A DNA stretch of 64,000 nucleotides, taken from the NCBI GenBank assembly GCA_028023455.1, contig JAQFVV010000043.1, positions 2,167,483-2,231,482 of the forward strand. Direction: 5' to 3'. The position numbers and the translations under genes were made by a program. Shown here piece by piece: positions 34,021-44,999 of this stretch. The DNA is from Epiperipatus broadwayi. Lineage: Eukaryota > Onychophora > Udeonychophora > Euonychophora > Peripatidae. The notes under the pieces were generated by a model. The model searched no databases. It worked only from the letters and a program-made list of their open reading frames with translations, and was not told the DNA's origin. Positions within the stretch are counted from its first letter, which is position 1. Each line of letters begins with the position of its first letter.

Positions 34021-34420
34021 ATAGGCCTCATAAATCCTTATCCAATGTTCCCCTATCCAATATCCTCTGACTAGTTTCAAGCTTATGGCTTACATCAATG
34101 TGGAGTTTTCGATCTTGGAACAATGTACATTGAACCTTTAGTATCTAATGCATTGCTTCATAAATCCTTATTCAATGTTCCCCTATCCAATATCCTCTGA
34201 CTAGTTTCAAGCTTATGGCTTACATCAATGTGGCGCATTCGATCTTGGAACAATGTACGTTGAACCTTTAGTATCTAAAGCACTGCTTCATAAATCCTTA
34301 TCCAATATTCCACTACCCAATATCTTCTGACTAGTTTCAAGTTTATGGCTTTCATCAATGTGGAGCTTTCGATCTTGGAACAATGCACATTGAACCTTTA
34401 GTATCTAATGCACCTCCTAA
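34021..34420 (-). repeat. Three 130-bp tandem units carrying a degenerate hammerhead
   Basis: CTAGTTTCAAGCTTATGGCT recurs at 34071, 34201 and 34331, exactly 130 bp apart. Neighbouring words TATCCAATATC-TCTGA and GATCTTGGAACAATG recur with them. On the minus strand each unit has TTGATGT (TTGATGA in the third), AAGCCATAAGCTT, GAAACTAGTC and AGAGGAT. This is the family A hammerhead with the invariant C3 changed to T. Head-to-tail units of this size with one hammerhead each resemble retrozyme monomers, but this array is probably inactive. Confidence 0.75.
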
Positions 34421-35560
34421 CTTTCAATGATTTGTCTCTCTTTTAAACTATCAAGCTATCAGTCCAAATTGAAAAAACATGTAAATGTTTTCAATCTAAG
34501 TAATTTTCCTTGTGCAGGCAATCCTTGACTTTTGTACCTAATTGGTTCCTGAAACATGTTCAAAAATTGAAATGTATGAAAGTAGAGCAATGTAAAAACA
34601 AACATCAAAAAGTATTTAAAATATTTATTTTTTAATGAGGTATATTAGCGTATACATAAATAACACATTATTGATTAGTATCTGGTGTTTTCTATGTAAA
34701 TTTATCAAGATATAGCCTTTTTTTTTCTTTTCTTGATGAAAAGTTCCATAACATGCTGTCTTTTTCTATTGCACTTCGTATTAAATAGTAAATTGCATGA
34801 AAGTAGAATGTATGAAGGCCGAGAACTGACTTTATAGTCATATAGATCTAAAACCAGTTTAGTATTGCAGCATGCGCTTAAGCTGGCAATAAATACATAT
34901 ATATATATATAAATTAATGAAATATTTCCACACCTAAAGATAAAATTCCTTTGGAGTCTCATGGTATATAAAATTCCAGGTGGAGTTTGTTTACATTCAT
35001 GCCCTGGACAGACCAATAATAGAATACACATACGAAAGGAAGACCACATTTTGACAGTAAGAGAAAAATCTAATTCATCAACCCTTTATTCACACATTAA
35101 ATTAACTAGCCATGATGTCAATTTTAATAAAACACAGTTTAACAAAAATATGCAAATTACCATAATACGCCTTTACATTTAACTAAATTGACATTTCTAA
35201 ATTTATAATAAATATTTTCTGCATTTGATTTCATTACTTCAAGTGAGGAGATAAATATGGATATTTTTACCTATTATCCATACCAACAGTCAAACCGAGA
35301 GGGTACAAAATATATGTTGCAATCACATTTCCAAATCATTGAACCCATCCATAGCTGCAGGAAGCAAACATTTCTTCTGTGAATTAGTATGGGGATGGTT
35401 TCCAGGTGAAATCTAGATAAGACTGACTAGAATATTCTCAAAGAAAGATTTAAAACCCTTACGATGATTGGTTTTACCTGCCTAGCATAAGAGTATGAAA
35501 CTGGCTTAAACCAGGGTATCAGAGCAAGTATATTAATATGCATGTAGATAATTAACTCTA
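34421..35560. other. AT-rich sequence, nothing recognised
   Basis: Minus and plus frames of 114 and 73 codons around 34705-35182 overlap antisense and show no motif. A (TA)n run lies at 34897-34911. Confidence 0.35.
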
Positions 35561-35574
35561 AATGATGTTTAAAA

Positions 35575-35673
35575 AATTTTTTTTTTCCATGTGTCAAAGC
35601 ATCGGCCAGAAAGCGAACCCAGGACAACTGCTTGTAAGGCAGCTGGCTAACCACTCGGCCACCAACGCTTGAC
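35575..35673 (-). mobile_element. tRNA-derived SINE, copy 5
   Basis: Reverse-complement orientation: AGCGTTGGTGGCCGAGTGGTTAGCC, anticodon arm CTGCCTTACAAGCAG, T-arm GGGTTCGCTTTC, GATGCTTTGACACATGG and an A-tail. A target duplication, AATGATGTT(T)AAAA, lies at 35561-35574 and 35674-35686. Confidence 0.9.
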
Positions 35674-35719
35674 AATGATGTTAAAATTGACTGTATATTA
35701 TGCAAAGTACTGAACTAAG

Positions 35720-36688
35720 TACACCTGGGTCTCATTTTACGCGATAGATAGGTTCCTCAGAAAACACGCGCAAACGAAATCGCGCAAAAGTAGACGTAAC
35801 TTACCTTGAAAAAGGGGGGATATGGACTGAGATTTTTCAAAAATCATGTAAAAGCAAAGCACCAATGTAAAATTACTTTAAAATTCATGCAAAAAAAAAA
35901 AAAAAGGAAATAAAATATGATTAATAAAAAAATTTCAAATTTGAAAAAAATTGATACAAGACAAACTTTTTTTAACTATAATATTTAATTTTATTCAAAA
36001 CAATATATTTTTATGCATAATTTACAGTAATTTACATTTTTTTATACATGTTTTAATTATTATCGCGATTTGCCGATAAACAGGTTCGTTTGCAAACTCG
36101 TAAAAAAATCAGATTCTTCACATGAGAAAATACAACTAGCGCCAACATCACTCTCATGTTGTTAATGGTTTTCTGGTGACAACGTAATTAGTAATTAATC
36201 TAACAACTAAAAATTAAATTCTTATTTTGTCTTTAATTTTTTAATTTTCAATTTTAATTGTGCTCACTGCTATTACTGATTAAAAATAAACTTGCGGACA
36301 CTAAATGATTAATAATTGATTACGTTCTTTTTTAAAAAGTAAAAACAGAATGTGATTTAAAATCCAAAATTAACACGCACAATGTTTGAACAAATTTACA
36401 TTATAATCTTGTAAAATTTAATGTGTGTATACATAAAATGTGGAAATCATGATTTTAATTTCATTACTGCATAAAATCTTACTATTATAAAGCACTGAAA
36501 ATATTGAAATTACTAAAATGAAAGTCGAATTCCAATAATGTGCTATTACTTTCAATATGACATAAGTGCGTGAAATTTATTATTTAAAGTAATAGCACAT
36601 TATTGGAGTTCGACTTCCGGTGAAACATGGAATCGCATAACTTCAAAATGGTGTTAAATAAGTCCGCGTAAAAAGAGACCCAGGTGTA
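35720..36688. mobile_element. Non-autonomous DNA transposon with 24-bp TIRs, TA target
   Basis: The ends are TACACCTGGGTCTCATTTTA-CGCG and its inverse CGCGTAAAAAGAGACCCAGGTGTA, giving a 24-bp TIR with one mismatch bounded by TA. A TA target and a CAC-start TIR suggest the Tc1/mariner-pogo group (inference). The 969-bp body has no transposase ORF. CpG-containing words (CACGCGCAAACG, AATCGCGC) cluster just inside the left end. A 33-bp internal inverted repeat lies at about 36521-36614 (AAAGTCGAATTCCAATAATG against CATTATTGGAGTTCGACTT). Confidence 0.85.
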
Positions 36689-37740
36689 TATGTAAATTTA
36701 GTTAAATTTTATCTAAACATATAGCTCAATATACATATAGTATGTGTTCCTTAATGAAGTAATCACTCTCAACTGATAAAGGATTATATTATTGATTCTT
36801 TCTTATGTTATTCTGTGAATTGAATATTATCTGTAAATAAAGGATCTAATTACATTTATAAAAAAAAATAATACTGAGAATTCCTTTCATCTTTATTTGT
36901 CAATGCTTATTTCTATTTTGTTTTATTAAATATTAATATTTTAACATGATTTTATTATTCTTATAAACCATATTTAAAAAAAATAATATATATATTCTCG
37001 TTATTTAGAAAAAAAATATTCTAGTAAACTATAATTAAGAACAAAATTTATACAATATATTAAATGTGTAATGAAAAAAAATCGCTACCTGTATAATTCG
37101 TTGCCAAAACTACACTTTTTTTTTTTTTTTCACAAATGTCACGATCTAGTTTTATAAATAAATTTATCTCAATTGCACATTTTAAAAAATACAACTTATT
37201 TATAATGTTAAAATTAACTTTTTATATGATAGGTATAAAAATTTATTTTTTAGAATGGCAAAAAAAACAAAACCAAAGAACTATAATTTCAAACTGATAT
37301 GTAACAATATACATGTTGATAATACAACGAAAAACTGACCTATCAAATTTCACTTCCATATATACATTTTCTGTCTTTATCATCTACTTCCTTCCTATAA
37401 ACGTGGTCTTACTTCCTTCTATTTATTTATGTGTATTTTTCTTGTTATCTCATTGGTAATATCTCTACTAGATTCAGCTACAGAAATGATGTTGGCATTA
37501 GAGAATTAAATCCCTATTCGCAGCAAAACATTTTACTGCAAAAAATACAAAATTTCTCAATGGAAAACTCCTTTCGTATATATATGAAAGGCTGCCATTC
37601 ATATGACGTTAAAAGCCAATATTGTGGATGGCATCTAATAATAATAAATCTGAACTATACATAAAAACCATACTTATAATAAATGGATAAATTAAGAAAA
37701 TTTAAAGTTCATGGCTCTTTCATCAATATATATGGAGGTA
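36689..37740. other. AT-rich sequence, nothing recognised
   Basis: A 77-codon frame at 37431-37664 (plus) has no known motif. No repeat was recognised. Confidence 0.35.
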
Positions 37741-37744
37741 TGTA

Positions 37745-37935
37745 TATACAAGAGTGTCCCAGTGAAAAGGTAACTGGTCCTATCTTCAAGCTGTTTACAG
37801 TGCCGCCATCTTTGAATCAAAGCATGTTACATAGCAAGATAATTTAGTATTTAGCACAAAAAATTGAAAGTGTTTTTAGATCGTGAGTTATGACATGAAA
37901 TGTGAAAGTATGTTTTGTACCTTAATCCATGATGG
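37745..37935 (+). repeat. Dispersed repeat, inverted relative of 59580-59795
   Basis: GTGTCCCAGTGAAAAGGTAA, TTCAAGCTGTTTACAGTGCC, GCCATCTTTGAATCAAAG and GAGTTATGACATGAAATGTG match in order the reverse complement of 59580-59795, at about 75% identity by eye. The type is unknown; it is probably an old DNA transposon. Confidence 0.55.
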
Positions 37936-38460
37936 AATGACACATTAAATATTCAATTTTATTTAATATTAGGCAAAACTGAATGATTCATACTGTGAAT
38001 CTTAGTAAAGCCAGGATGTTGCAATAACATTTTCAAATGGTATGCAGGATTTTGTAAGGTAAGGAGAACATTAAAGAGAAAGTATGAAGGTCCAAAAAAC
38101 ATTGTCACACTTAATGTTGTAAGGCATGAGCCAGACCTGTTAGTGCCACAGTAACACAAATAACTTGTTAAGTAGCACTTATTTTTAAAAATGCATTACA
38201 GTTGTAATAAAATATAAATATACATGTAATCCAATATAAACAAGCACATTTCATCTAATTCATAATCATAATTTACAATAGTGTTAGATACAGTTTTAAA
38301 AACAAAACACCTACAAGCATCAATTATCTATAAAACTGAGATAACTTTTATATAAAATATAGCAATATCACATTACTATTTGTCATTATTATTAAATTTT
38401 AATATTATTATTTATAATACAATTTTCTAAATCAAAACAACTTTCAAAGCCTACAACTGT
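37936..38460. other. AT-rich sequence, nothing recognised
   Basis: A 66-codon minus frame at 37959-38159 has no recognisable domain. It may belong to the dispersed repeat to its left. Confidence 0.3.
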
Positions 38461-38480
38461 ACACTGCTTCAGAATATTTT

Positions 38481-38574
38481 TTTTCCCAAAGCGAACCCGC
38501 GACAACTGTCTGCAAGCAACTGCTTGCAAGGCGGCTGTGCTGACCTCTCAGCTACCAACGATTGACACTGCTTC
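38481..38574 (-). mobile_element. tRNA-derived SINE, copy 6
   Basis: Reverse-complement orientation: AATCGTTGGTAGCTGAGAGGT, GCCTTGCAAGCAG, TTGTCGCGGGTTCGCTTTGGG and an A-tail. A perfect 20-bp target duplication (ACACTGCTTC...ATATTTT) lies at 38461-38480 and 38575-38594. It suggests a recent insertion. Confidence 0.92.
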
Positions 38575-38843
38575 AGAATATTTTAATTTAAGACAGCAGG
38601 AATTTTGATAACATCATAAAAAAAGACATTTTTGTATAAAGCAATACTATATGATATAATACAGCAAACATGCAAAACTTAGAATCAGATTCGTGCATTC
38701 AAAAATTTCCTTAAAATTCAATTAATTTCAAATAAATAATTATTTGATAGCAAAACATATTTATTTAGACCCATAATAAAATAGATCTAATTTAAATATA
38801 ATCATATAGATAATAACAGTAAATAAAATTTAATCAGGATTTT

Positions 38844-39040
38844 AAATCAATTAATATATATATATGTGCTCTGTGCACAGATAATGAAGCTATTAAACGT
38901 AAGTAAAATTATCAAAAATTACCGCCAAGCACTTTCAGGACAGTCCTGAAAGCACTTGGCGATAATTTTTGATAATTTTACTTACGTTTAATAGCTTAAT
39001 TATCTGTGCACAAAGCCCATATATATATATTAATTGATTT
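38844..39040. repeat. Near-perfect hairpin palindrome, ~97-bp arms and 3-bp loop
   Basis: Arm 38868-38940 and arm 38944-39016 pair at 68 of 73 positions by my count, around loop CAG. The pairing continues outward through (AT)n to AAATCAATTAATATAT / ATATATTAATTGATTT. There is no ORF and no similarity to the other families. It could be a foldback transposon or a template-switch product. As RNA it would form a long dsRNA hairpin. Confidence 0.9.
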
Positions 39041-39164
39041 CAAACGCTAATGAAGTAAAGCCTTCGCTATTTCAGGATTTTAAAGTAAGATCTTAGTTAC
39101 TAGGCCAGGTTGAAAACTATTTTCAACATCGGTCACTGAGATAGAATATAATAAATTTTATTAT

Positions 39165-39310
39165 TTCAACAGCATGTGAAAAACTTTTAGTACTGCTTGA
39201 ATAAGTAACGTTTAGGTTATCATATTTGCAAGTTTATTAAGATGACTCGTTATGAGTCTGCGTGCAAAATAGTTCTGAGTAACGTATTTGGAACAAGAAT
39301 ATTCTGCGAT
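39165..39310 (+). repeat. Dispersed repeat, related to 1110-1445
   Basis: Carries the same ordered words as 1110-1445 without the internal extra block, so it may be closer to the ancestral form. Confidence 0.55.
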
Positions 39311-40325
39311 ATGAATATAATAAATCATCATCAGATGGTTTTGTCAGAGATGATCATACTCTTTGTTTAATTTATAAATTAAATATGATTGTATCCATGA
39401 TTAATTTTGTAGCTTGGAAGATGTGCATTGCTAATATGATAAAAATTACCAAATAATTAATATCGGTTATTTGTTAACGAGTAGTTCCTTAGTCGAGATA
39501 TAGTGATAAAAAATTGAAAATGTTTACGTAAATAAAACCCAAATGTTATATTTGGTTATTAGTAGGAGTAACGTTTTAAACTGAAACTGAAGAACAGAAA
39601 TTCAACGTTAAATTAATTTCATACTTAGACAAAAAGTATACAAATACGATCACATATACAGAGGTTTAGGAATACATGCAGCGATAAGACCCAATATATA
39701 ATTGGATATATTTCAAGAAAATGGTTCCTATTATATTTTGAATGAGTTTTTGAATAAACTAAACAGACTTTCTAATTATCAATGTTGCTTTTTTACATAA
39801 ATACTAATGAGTACTAATAGAAGATAATAAATAAAATAATTCCCAAAAAACTAGAACTTATGGTCAGCATTTAAATGATAATTTTATTCCCATGTAAACA
39901 GTCAACTCACTCTTCGTGTAATATTGTATTCAAATTTTTAATGCTAACGATGAATAACATTGGATTAAAGCTATATTAAGCTACTTACTATTATTACATG
40001 TGATTTATTTTATAGCTAATAAAAGACTAATTATTGGGCACTATTATTGAGAAGCATCAAATATCTCCATTTTCAGATCTCCTCTGTATCACCATCTCTA
40101 AACATAAACTAATTTTGTTCATCATAGAGATTTTTGATAAAAAAAACAAATTCTATACTAATTTTAGATCATTTAAAGTGCTTATTCTTTTCTTATTTTA
40201 TTTGTAATTCTATATATATGCATTTTTAAACATTTTTCCACAAGATTAATTAACACACAAATTCAATGTTCTATTATAGAGAACCTTTAATTTTATATAT
40301 AGAGTAAGTTAAAAACAAACTCTTA
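39311..40325. other. AT-rich sequence, nothing recognised
   Basis: No supported gene or repeat. Confidence 0.35.
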
Positions 40326-40329
40326 TGAA

Positions 40330-40560
40330 GCTTCAAAAATACCCTCAACCTCAGACCGCGGTTTCTGCCTCTAGCGTCATCAGTGAGGTGCTAGGGAATA
40401 AAAATACTAGAACTAGTCCAGCATTTTATCAATGCCTAACTATTGAGAAGAAAATCTGAAACTTTCAGACATTTAAATGTCCAAAAATCCAGCTATCTAA
40501 CTCAAATACCTTCGACCTGTACAATCTGATTCATAACACTCCTGTTCAGCAACAGGAACT
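40330..40560 (-). mobile_element. Single-arm family C hammerhead element
   Basis: On the minus strand this matches the interior block of the element at 12676-13490: GCTGGATTTTTGGACATTTA, GTCTGAAAGTTTCAGATTTTC, AATAGTTAGGCATTG, then CCTAGCACCTCA and the hammerhead. It is the best preserved member of that family and is not palindromic. Confidence 0.65.
40348..40389 (-). ncRNA. Type I hammerhead ribozyme, family C, core intact
   Basis: The minus strand gives stem I ACCTCA, core CTGATGA, stem II region CGCTAGAGGCA (only G-C and C-G pairs around TAGAG), and GAA. A perfectly self-complementary stem III ACCGCGGT follows, then cleavage C and stem I partner TGAGGT (6 of 6 pairs). Further out, CCCT and AGGG extend stem I beyond an internal loop. 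The weak stem II is the only doubt about activity. Confidence 0.7.
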
Positions 40561-42100
40561 GCCATATTAGATAAATAATTATTCTTAGACTTTTTTTTAA
40601 TTAAAATGCAGATGGGCAAATGATTATTAATGATATCCAAATTGCTGAATTCAGAATAGTATTTTTATATTTTTTCCAAATTATTGAGGTCATATCAATA
40701 TCAAAAATATCACATTATCTTGTGGATATTTTCCAAAAACCACCTGAATATATATATAATGGACCCCATGCTCACATTAGTGAATATAATAAGTTCAAGA
40801 ATCTATCAACATCACTTAATAAATTCATTGTTCCATTTTTAGTCTCAATTCTTAGGGTCTGGTTATGACTCCAAAAGAAATATCTAATAATGGTAGCCAT
40901 CAAAAATCGTATTTTTCTATAACTGTTTGTGGGTTTTTAAAAATACTGTAAACATTAAAAATATATACTGTATATATAATTTATGTCTGCAGTCCAAGAT
41001 TCATATATGGAAAGCAGATTTAATCAACGAAAGTTATGGAAACATCTATTTGATGGAAATTTTTGTGCATTCTTATTGAATGTGATCACAATTTTACGTT
41101 CATATGATTATTTAAATATTCATTTTGTAGAAAACTAATCTCTTCATGAATAAGCAGTATTGATTCCATACAGTATTAAATAAATGTAACATTTTTTTGC
41201 AATGATTACAAGCTCAGCTAATAGCTAAATTTAATTTAGCATTTCACAGAATCAACTAATATGAATCCCTTTTCAGCAACAATCCAATACTTACATATAG
41301 AAAACAGACTTAAACAATGATTATTATGAAAACAAACAAACCAAGTGTCAAATATTTTACAGTCCTATTCAGTACAGGTATAATTAGGCTGCATAAACAT
41401 CTGCAACAAGTAGGCATTTTCTCTTTCTATATATAGACCTTAGTTTGCAAATGGAAATGGATTCATTCCCTGATGTTAAACTGAATTTAACATTAGAAAA
41501 CACTTGAAAAGTCATCACTGCAAAAATTATTTATTTAGTGCTAAACAATTCCAATATTTACATACACATCTAAACATTAAATTAGCTAAGTGTAATTGAT
41601 TATTCGTTTAATAATTACTAAGGCCATGTTTTCATCTGGTTGTTTGCAAAGGTAAGAGTATACATATCAAAATCTTAAAAAGTAAATGGATCCATTCTAT
41701 TCTTGATCTATTCATAGCTTAAGAAGAGAGTGGTTTACTACATTAATTACATGTATATATATATATGAAATTTGCATTCAAAACTAACTGTGGTACCTTA
41801 GACCCATAACAATTTCTATTTTGTTTATAGATTTGATAATAGGTGCCACTGTAGTATGAATATTTATATTCTTACAAATAATAACCAGAACCTCCATGGC
41901 AGCAATAAATCACTTCATCAATAATTTTGATTTCAGATAAAATTAGATTCTGGTCCAATACTATCTGCTCCTGTGCAAAATAATCATTGAAATGGTTATT
42001 TCATGTATCATTGCAGTAATAAAAGTACTCCTGGCAGTAAAAATTCATTCTGGAAAATGTCTGTAAAAACAGGCACATAGGCTTTTGTCTAATTTACATT
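40561..42100. other. AT-rich sequence, nothing recognised
   Basis: An 82-codon plus frame at 40620-40868 has no motif. No repeat recognised. Confidence 0.35.
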
Positions 42101-42104
42101 TGTG

Positions 42105-42210
42105 ATTCTTTTTTAATGATCATATAACCAAAATTCCCGGGACTTTTTTATCTACAGATTCTTTTTTAATGATCATATAACCAAAATTCCCGGGACTTTT
42201 TTATCTACAG
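42105..42210 (+). repeat. Perfect 53-bp tandem duplication
   Basis: The unit starting ATTCTTTTTTAATGATCATA and containing CCCGGGACTTTTTTATCTAC occurs twice without a mismatch, at 42105-42157 and 42158-42210. A third partial unit (ATTCT) follows. The lack of divergence implies a recent duplication or an assembly artefact. Confidence 0.95.
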
Positions 42211-42588
42211 ATTCTAAGGTATTACAGTTAAAATCTCCGTCTTTTACCTTGAACTGATATTTGAATAGATACTTTTCTGATGAGAATCCTGAGTTTTCAA
42301 CCCTTTGCATAAAAGGACATTTATTTCATTTATAATCAGGTTGACCATTTAAATATTCAATTGAACACTTTAATTAAAGAACAGAACAATTGGTCAGTTC
42401 ATAAAATAGAAGCTTGATTTGGTCCAGTGTATTTTTAGTGTAATGAGATTTCATTTTCTCAGCAATATTGATTTTAAAATTTAAAGATTTCGATCTAAGC
42501 TATGATTCCATTTTTCAAGCTTGGGAATTATCCTTTTTTTTTTTTAAATTTAAACTATTAAAATTATACTTCATGCTAAAAGGCACTA
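42211..42588. other. AT-rich sequence, nothing recognised
   Basis: No supported gene or repeat. Confidence 0.35.
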
Positions 42589-43044
42589 ATTAATCACCTC
42601 ATTTAATAAATAATATTTCTGTAATTTTCACTATACCACTCTCATACAAGGTAAAGACTAGTTTCTATTGGTTTTTAACACATTGCAGTGAGTTGTAATC
42701 ATAAATATATGACAAAAGTCATATGAAAAAGGATGTATGATTTCTGAGATGCACATTTCATGGTGAATCAGCACTCATCAGTTGGCCCAGATCAAGAGAT
42801 TGTGATCTGGGCCAACTGATAATGGCTGATCCAGCATGAAGTGTGTGTCTTTGGAATGGTACAGCTTTTTCAGATGTTTTGCACCTTCAATCACTCACCC
42901 CCACAAGATGCTAAAAGCAGATAGAAACCAGTCCTTCCCTGAATGAGAGTGGTAAAGTGAAATTTACATTATGGATATATTATTCATTAAATTGATAATC
43001 TCAAGTCTAATGAAGGACTAATAAAATATTAATGACCTCATTTA
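42589..43044. mobile_element. Palindromic hammerhead-bearing element, family B copy 2
   Basis: An inverted dimer like 6260-6710, with the centre at about 42785-42800 (TTGGCCCAGATC-AAGAG-ATTGTGATCTGGGCCAA). Flanks share ATTAAT(C/G)ACCTCATTTA at 42589-42605 and 43028-43044, a likely target duplication indicating retrotransposition. The left arm has a minus-strand hammerhead core at 42748-42785 (CTGATGA and GAAATGTGCATC intact, stem I disrupted). The right arm is mutated to CTGATAA. Confidence 0.75.
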
Positions 43045-43465
43045 AATTTAGTGTAAGACGTTTTTAAAAGCAGTTCTAGACGAATATTACTGTAACGTTT
43101 GCTAAGTTATTCTAACAAAGGCAGATTTAATACTTTAAGACATTGGAGTCCTTTGACCAAACCAGGGTTCATTTGATCATACCTAATGGTAGTTTATTTC
43201 TTTAATACAATTTATTAAAAAATATATTCAGAGCTACAGAATAAACTTTAAAGAACTTTGATTATCGGAGCTACATCGTAAAATAATAAAATGCTTATCA
43301 TCATTAAAATGTATTTATTTGCAATGGTTATCATAATAACAACAGCTGAAGCAAATAGGAAATAAGAATTATAATTCAGTAACAGTGACTTCTTACACCT
43401 ATGATTGAATATGCAACAGTATGAATCTCCACTTTCTTTACAGATCACAAACACAGTTTTCTTTC
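43045..43465. other. AT-rich sequence, nothing recognised
   Basis: No supported gene or repeat; a 68-codon minus frame has no motif. Confidence 0.35.
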
Positions 43466-43466
43466 A

Positions 43467-43812
43467 GGTAGGCAGAATATAATAGCCAAACCATTAATTA
43501 TCCAATATTGGTCAGTAAATGGGTATCTAACTAAAGGATAAACGTTAGGATAATCTACATTAGAAATTGTGCTATATTGTGGCCTACACTATTAATTTTC
43601 GAAAAGAATGGTATCCATATGGGAACTGAGGTCACGTCAGGTAGGCAGCATATAATAGCCAAACCATTAATCATCTAATAGTGGTCAGTAAATGGGTATC
43701 TACCTACAGGATAAACGTTAGGATAATCTATATTAGAAATTGTGCTATATTGTGGCCTTCACTATTAATTTAGAAAAGAATGGTACCCAATATGGGAGCT
43801 GAGGTCACGGTC
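43467..43812 (+). repeat. 173-bp tandem duplication
   Basis: GGTAGGCAG at 43467 and 43640 starts two units sharing ATAATAGCCAAACCATTAAT, GGTCAGTAAATGGGTATCTA, GATAAACGTTAGGATAATCT and GAGCTGAGGTCACG, with a few percent divergence. Confidence 0.85.
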
Positions 43813-43816
43813 ACCT

Positions 43817-43893
43817 ACAGGTTTATCTGGGCATAGTTGCTGAGATATTCTTGACTTCGTTTAAGGAGAAGCCAAATACATCACATCACATAC
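43817..43893 (+). mobile_element. Short LINE-like 3' tail fragment, also at 60648-60737
   Basis: AGGTTTATCTGGGCATAGTT, GCTGAGATATTCTTGACTTCG and TTTAAGGAGAAGCCAAATAC, then (ATCAC)n, are shared almost exactly with 60648-60737. A fixed 3' end followed by a short pentamer repeat is how several LINE clades terminate instead of poly-A. Confidence 0.6.
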
Positions 43894-44995
43894 CTTCATA
43901 TTTATAGCATATACCCAACAATACATTAAACAGCTGATTTTTATATAATAAAAATAAAAAACTGAATTGCAACACTATTTTTACCACATACAAAAATTGT
44001 ATAAAGTAACCAAAACAGTAATAGTAATTTTCTTCACGGACTATAGAATTAAAAATTAATGGCAATTATTTTAAAATACGGCGCCTAGATAAATCTCCAT
44101 CGCAGTTCATTCAATAATCTAATTAAGTTTATGAGAAAAATACAAAAACATTCGAAAATGATTTTTTGCTGATTTAGATTAAATATATTTCTCTTTTTTT
44201 AATTTTTTATAAAGATGCCTACAATCTATTTTCTTCTTTTTTTAAAAAAAAAAATTCAATTACAATAAAATCCGTCATATTTTTTCTCCTCCACTCGGGA
44301 TAATGAGAGCAGAGTACAAAATTTCACTTTAATTAAATAGTAGTCAGATAAAAATAAAGAAAAAGAAAACGGCTGGTTTATTTCTAAGATAACTTTCATA
44401 TTAATTTTAGACGTTTTTTTAAACCTGATTTAATATTAAAAATAATTGCTATGAAATTCTACTATATATTCAAATACACACACGCGCGCGCGCGATTACT
44501 GGTCCAATAGTTACCAAGATATTTTTAGTTGGAAAATAAAAACAAAGAAAGATATAAAATCCTTACCACTCCAACTGTTGAGAAAGTGTTGAATAATTTC
44601 TTTTTCACTGTTTCTTTGCTGAAGCTTACTAAGGTGACGGGAGCTTTGAACTGCAATGAGTTATTTATGTCTGTTTGTACACACATATGTAGCAATTTAG
44701 TGAATCGCGTTAAAGAAATGATCTTCTAACAGATTATCAACTCGTGGAATTGTCAAAGAAAAAGACACATTATAAAAGTCAAATTAATTTGGAAATCCTG
44801 GTTCTCAATCCTTTCTTGATTAATTTTTTTTTTTTTTTTACTATATAGGGGAATGCAATATTCTTGTTTCAATACACATTGTGTTTTTAATTAAAGTGTT
44901 ATTAGCTGTTGAAAAATTTAAATAAATATTAAAAATAATTAATATTAATATCCATTTTACAATATGTTCTGCTCATTAATTTTTACAATAAAAAA
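43894..44995. other. AT-rich sequence with a CA/CG microsatellite
   Basis: (AC)n(GC)n at 44475-44494 is a simple repeat. A 66-codon plus frame at 44529-44729 has no domain I recognise. Confidence 0.4.
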
Positions 44996-44999
44996 AACA

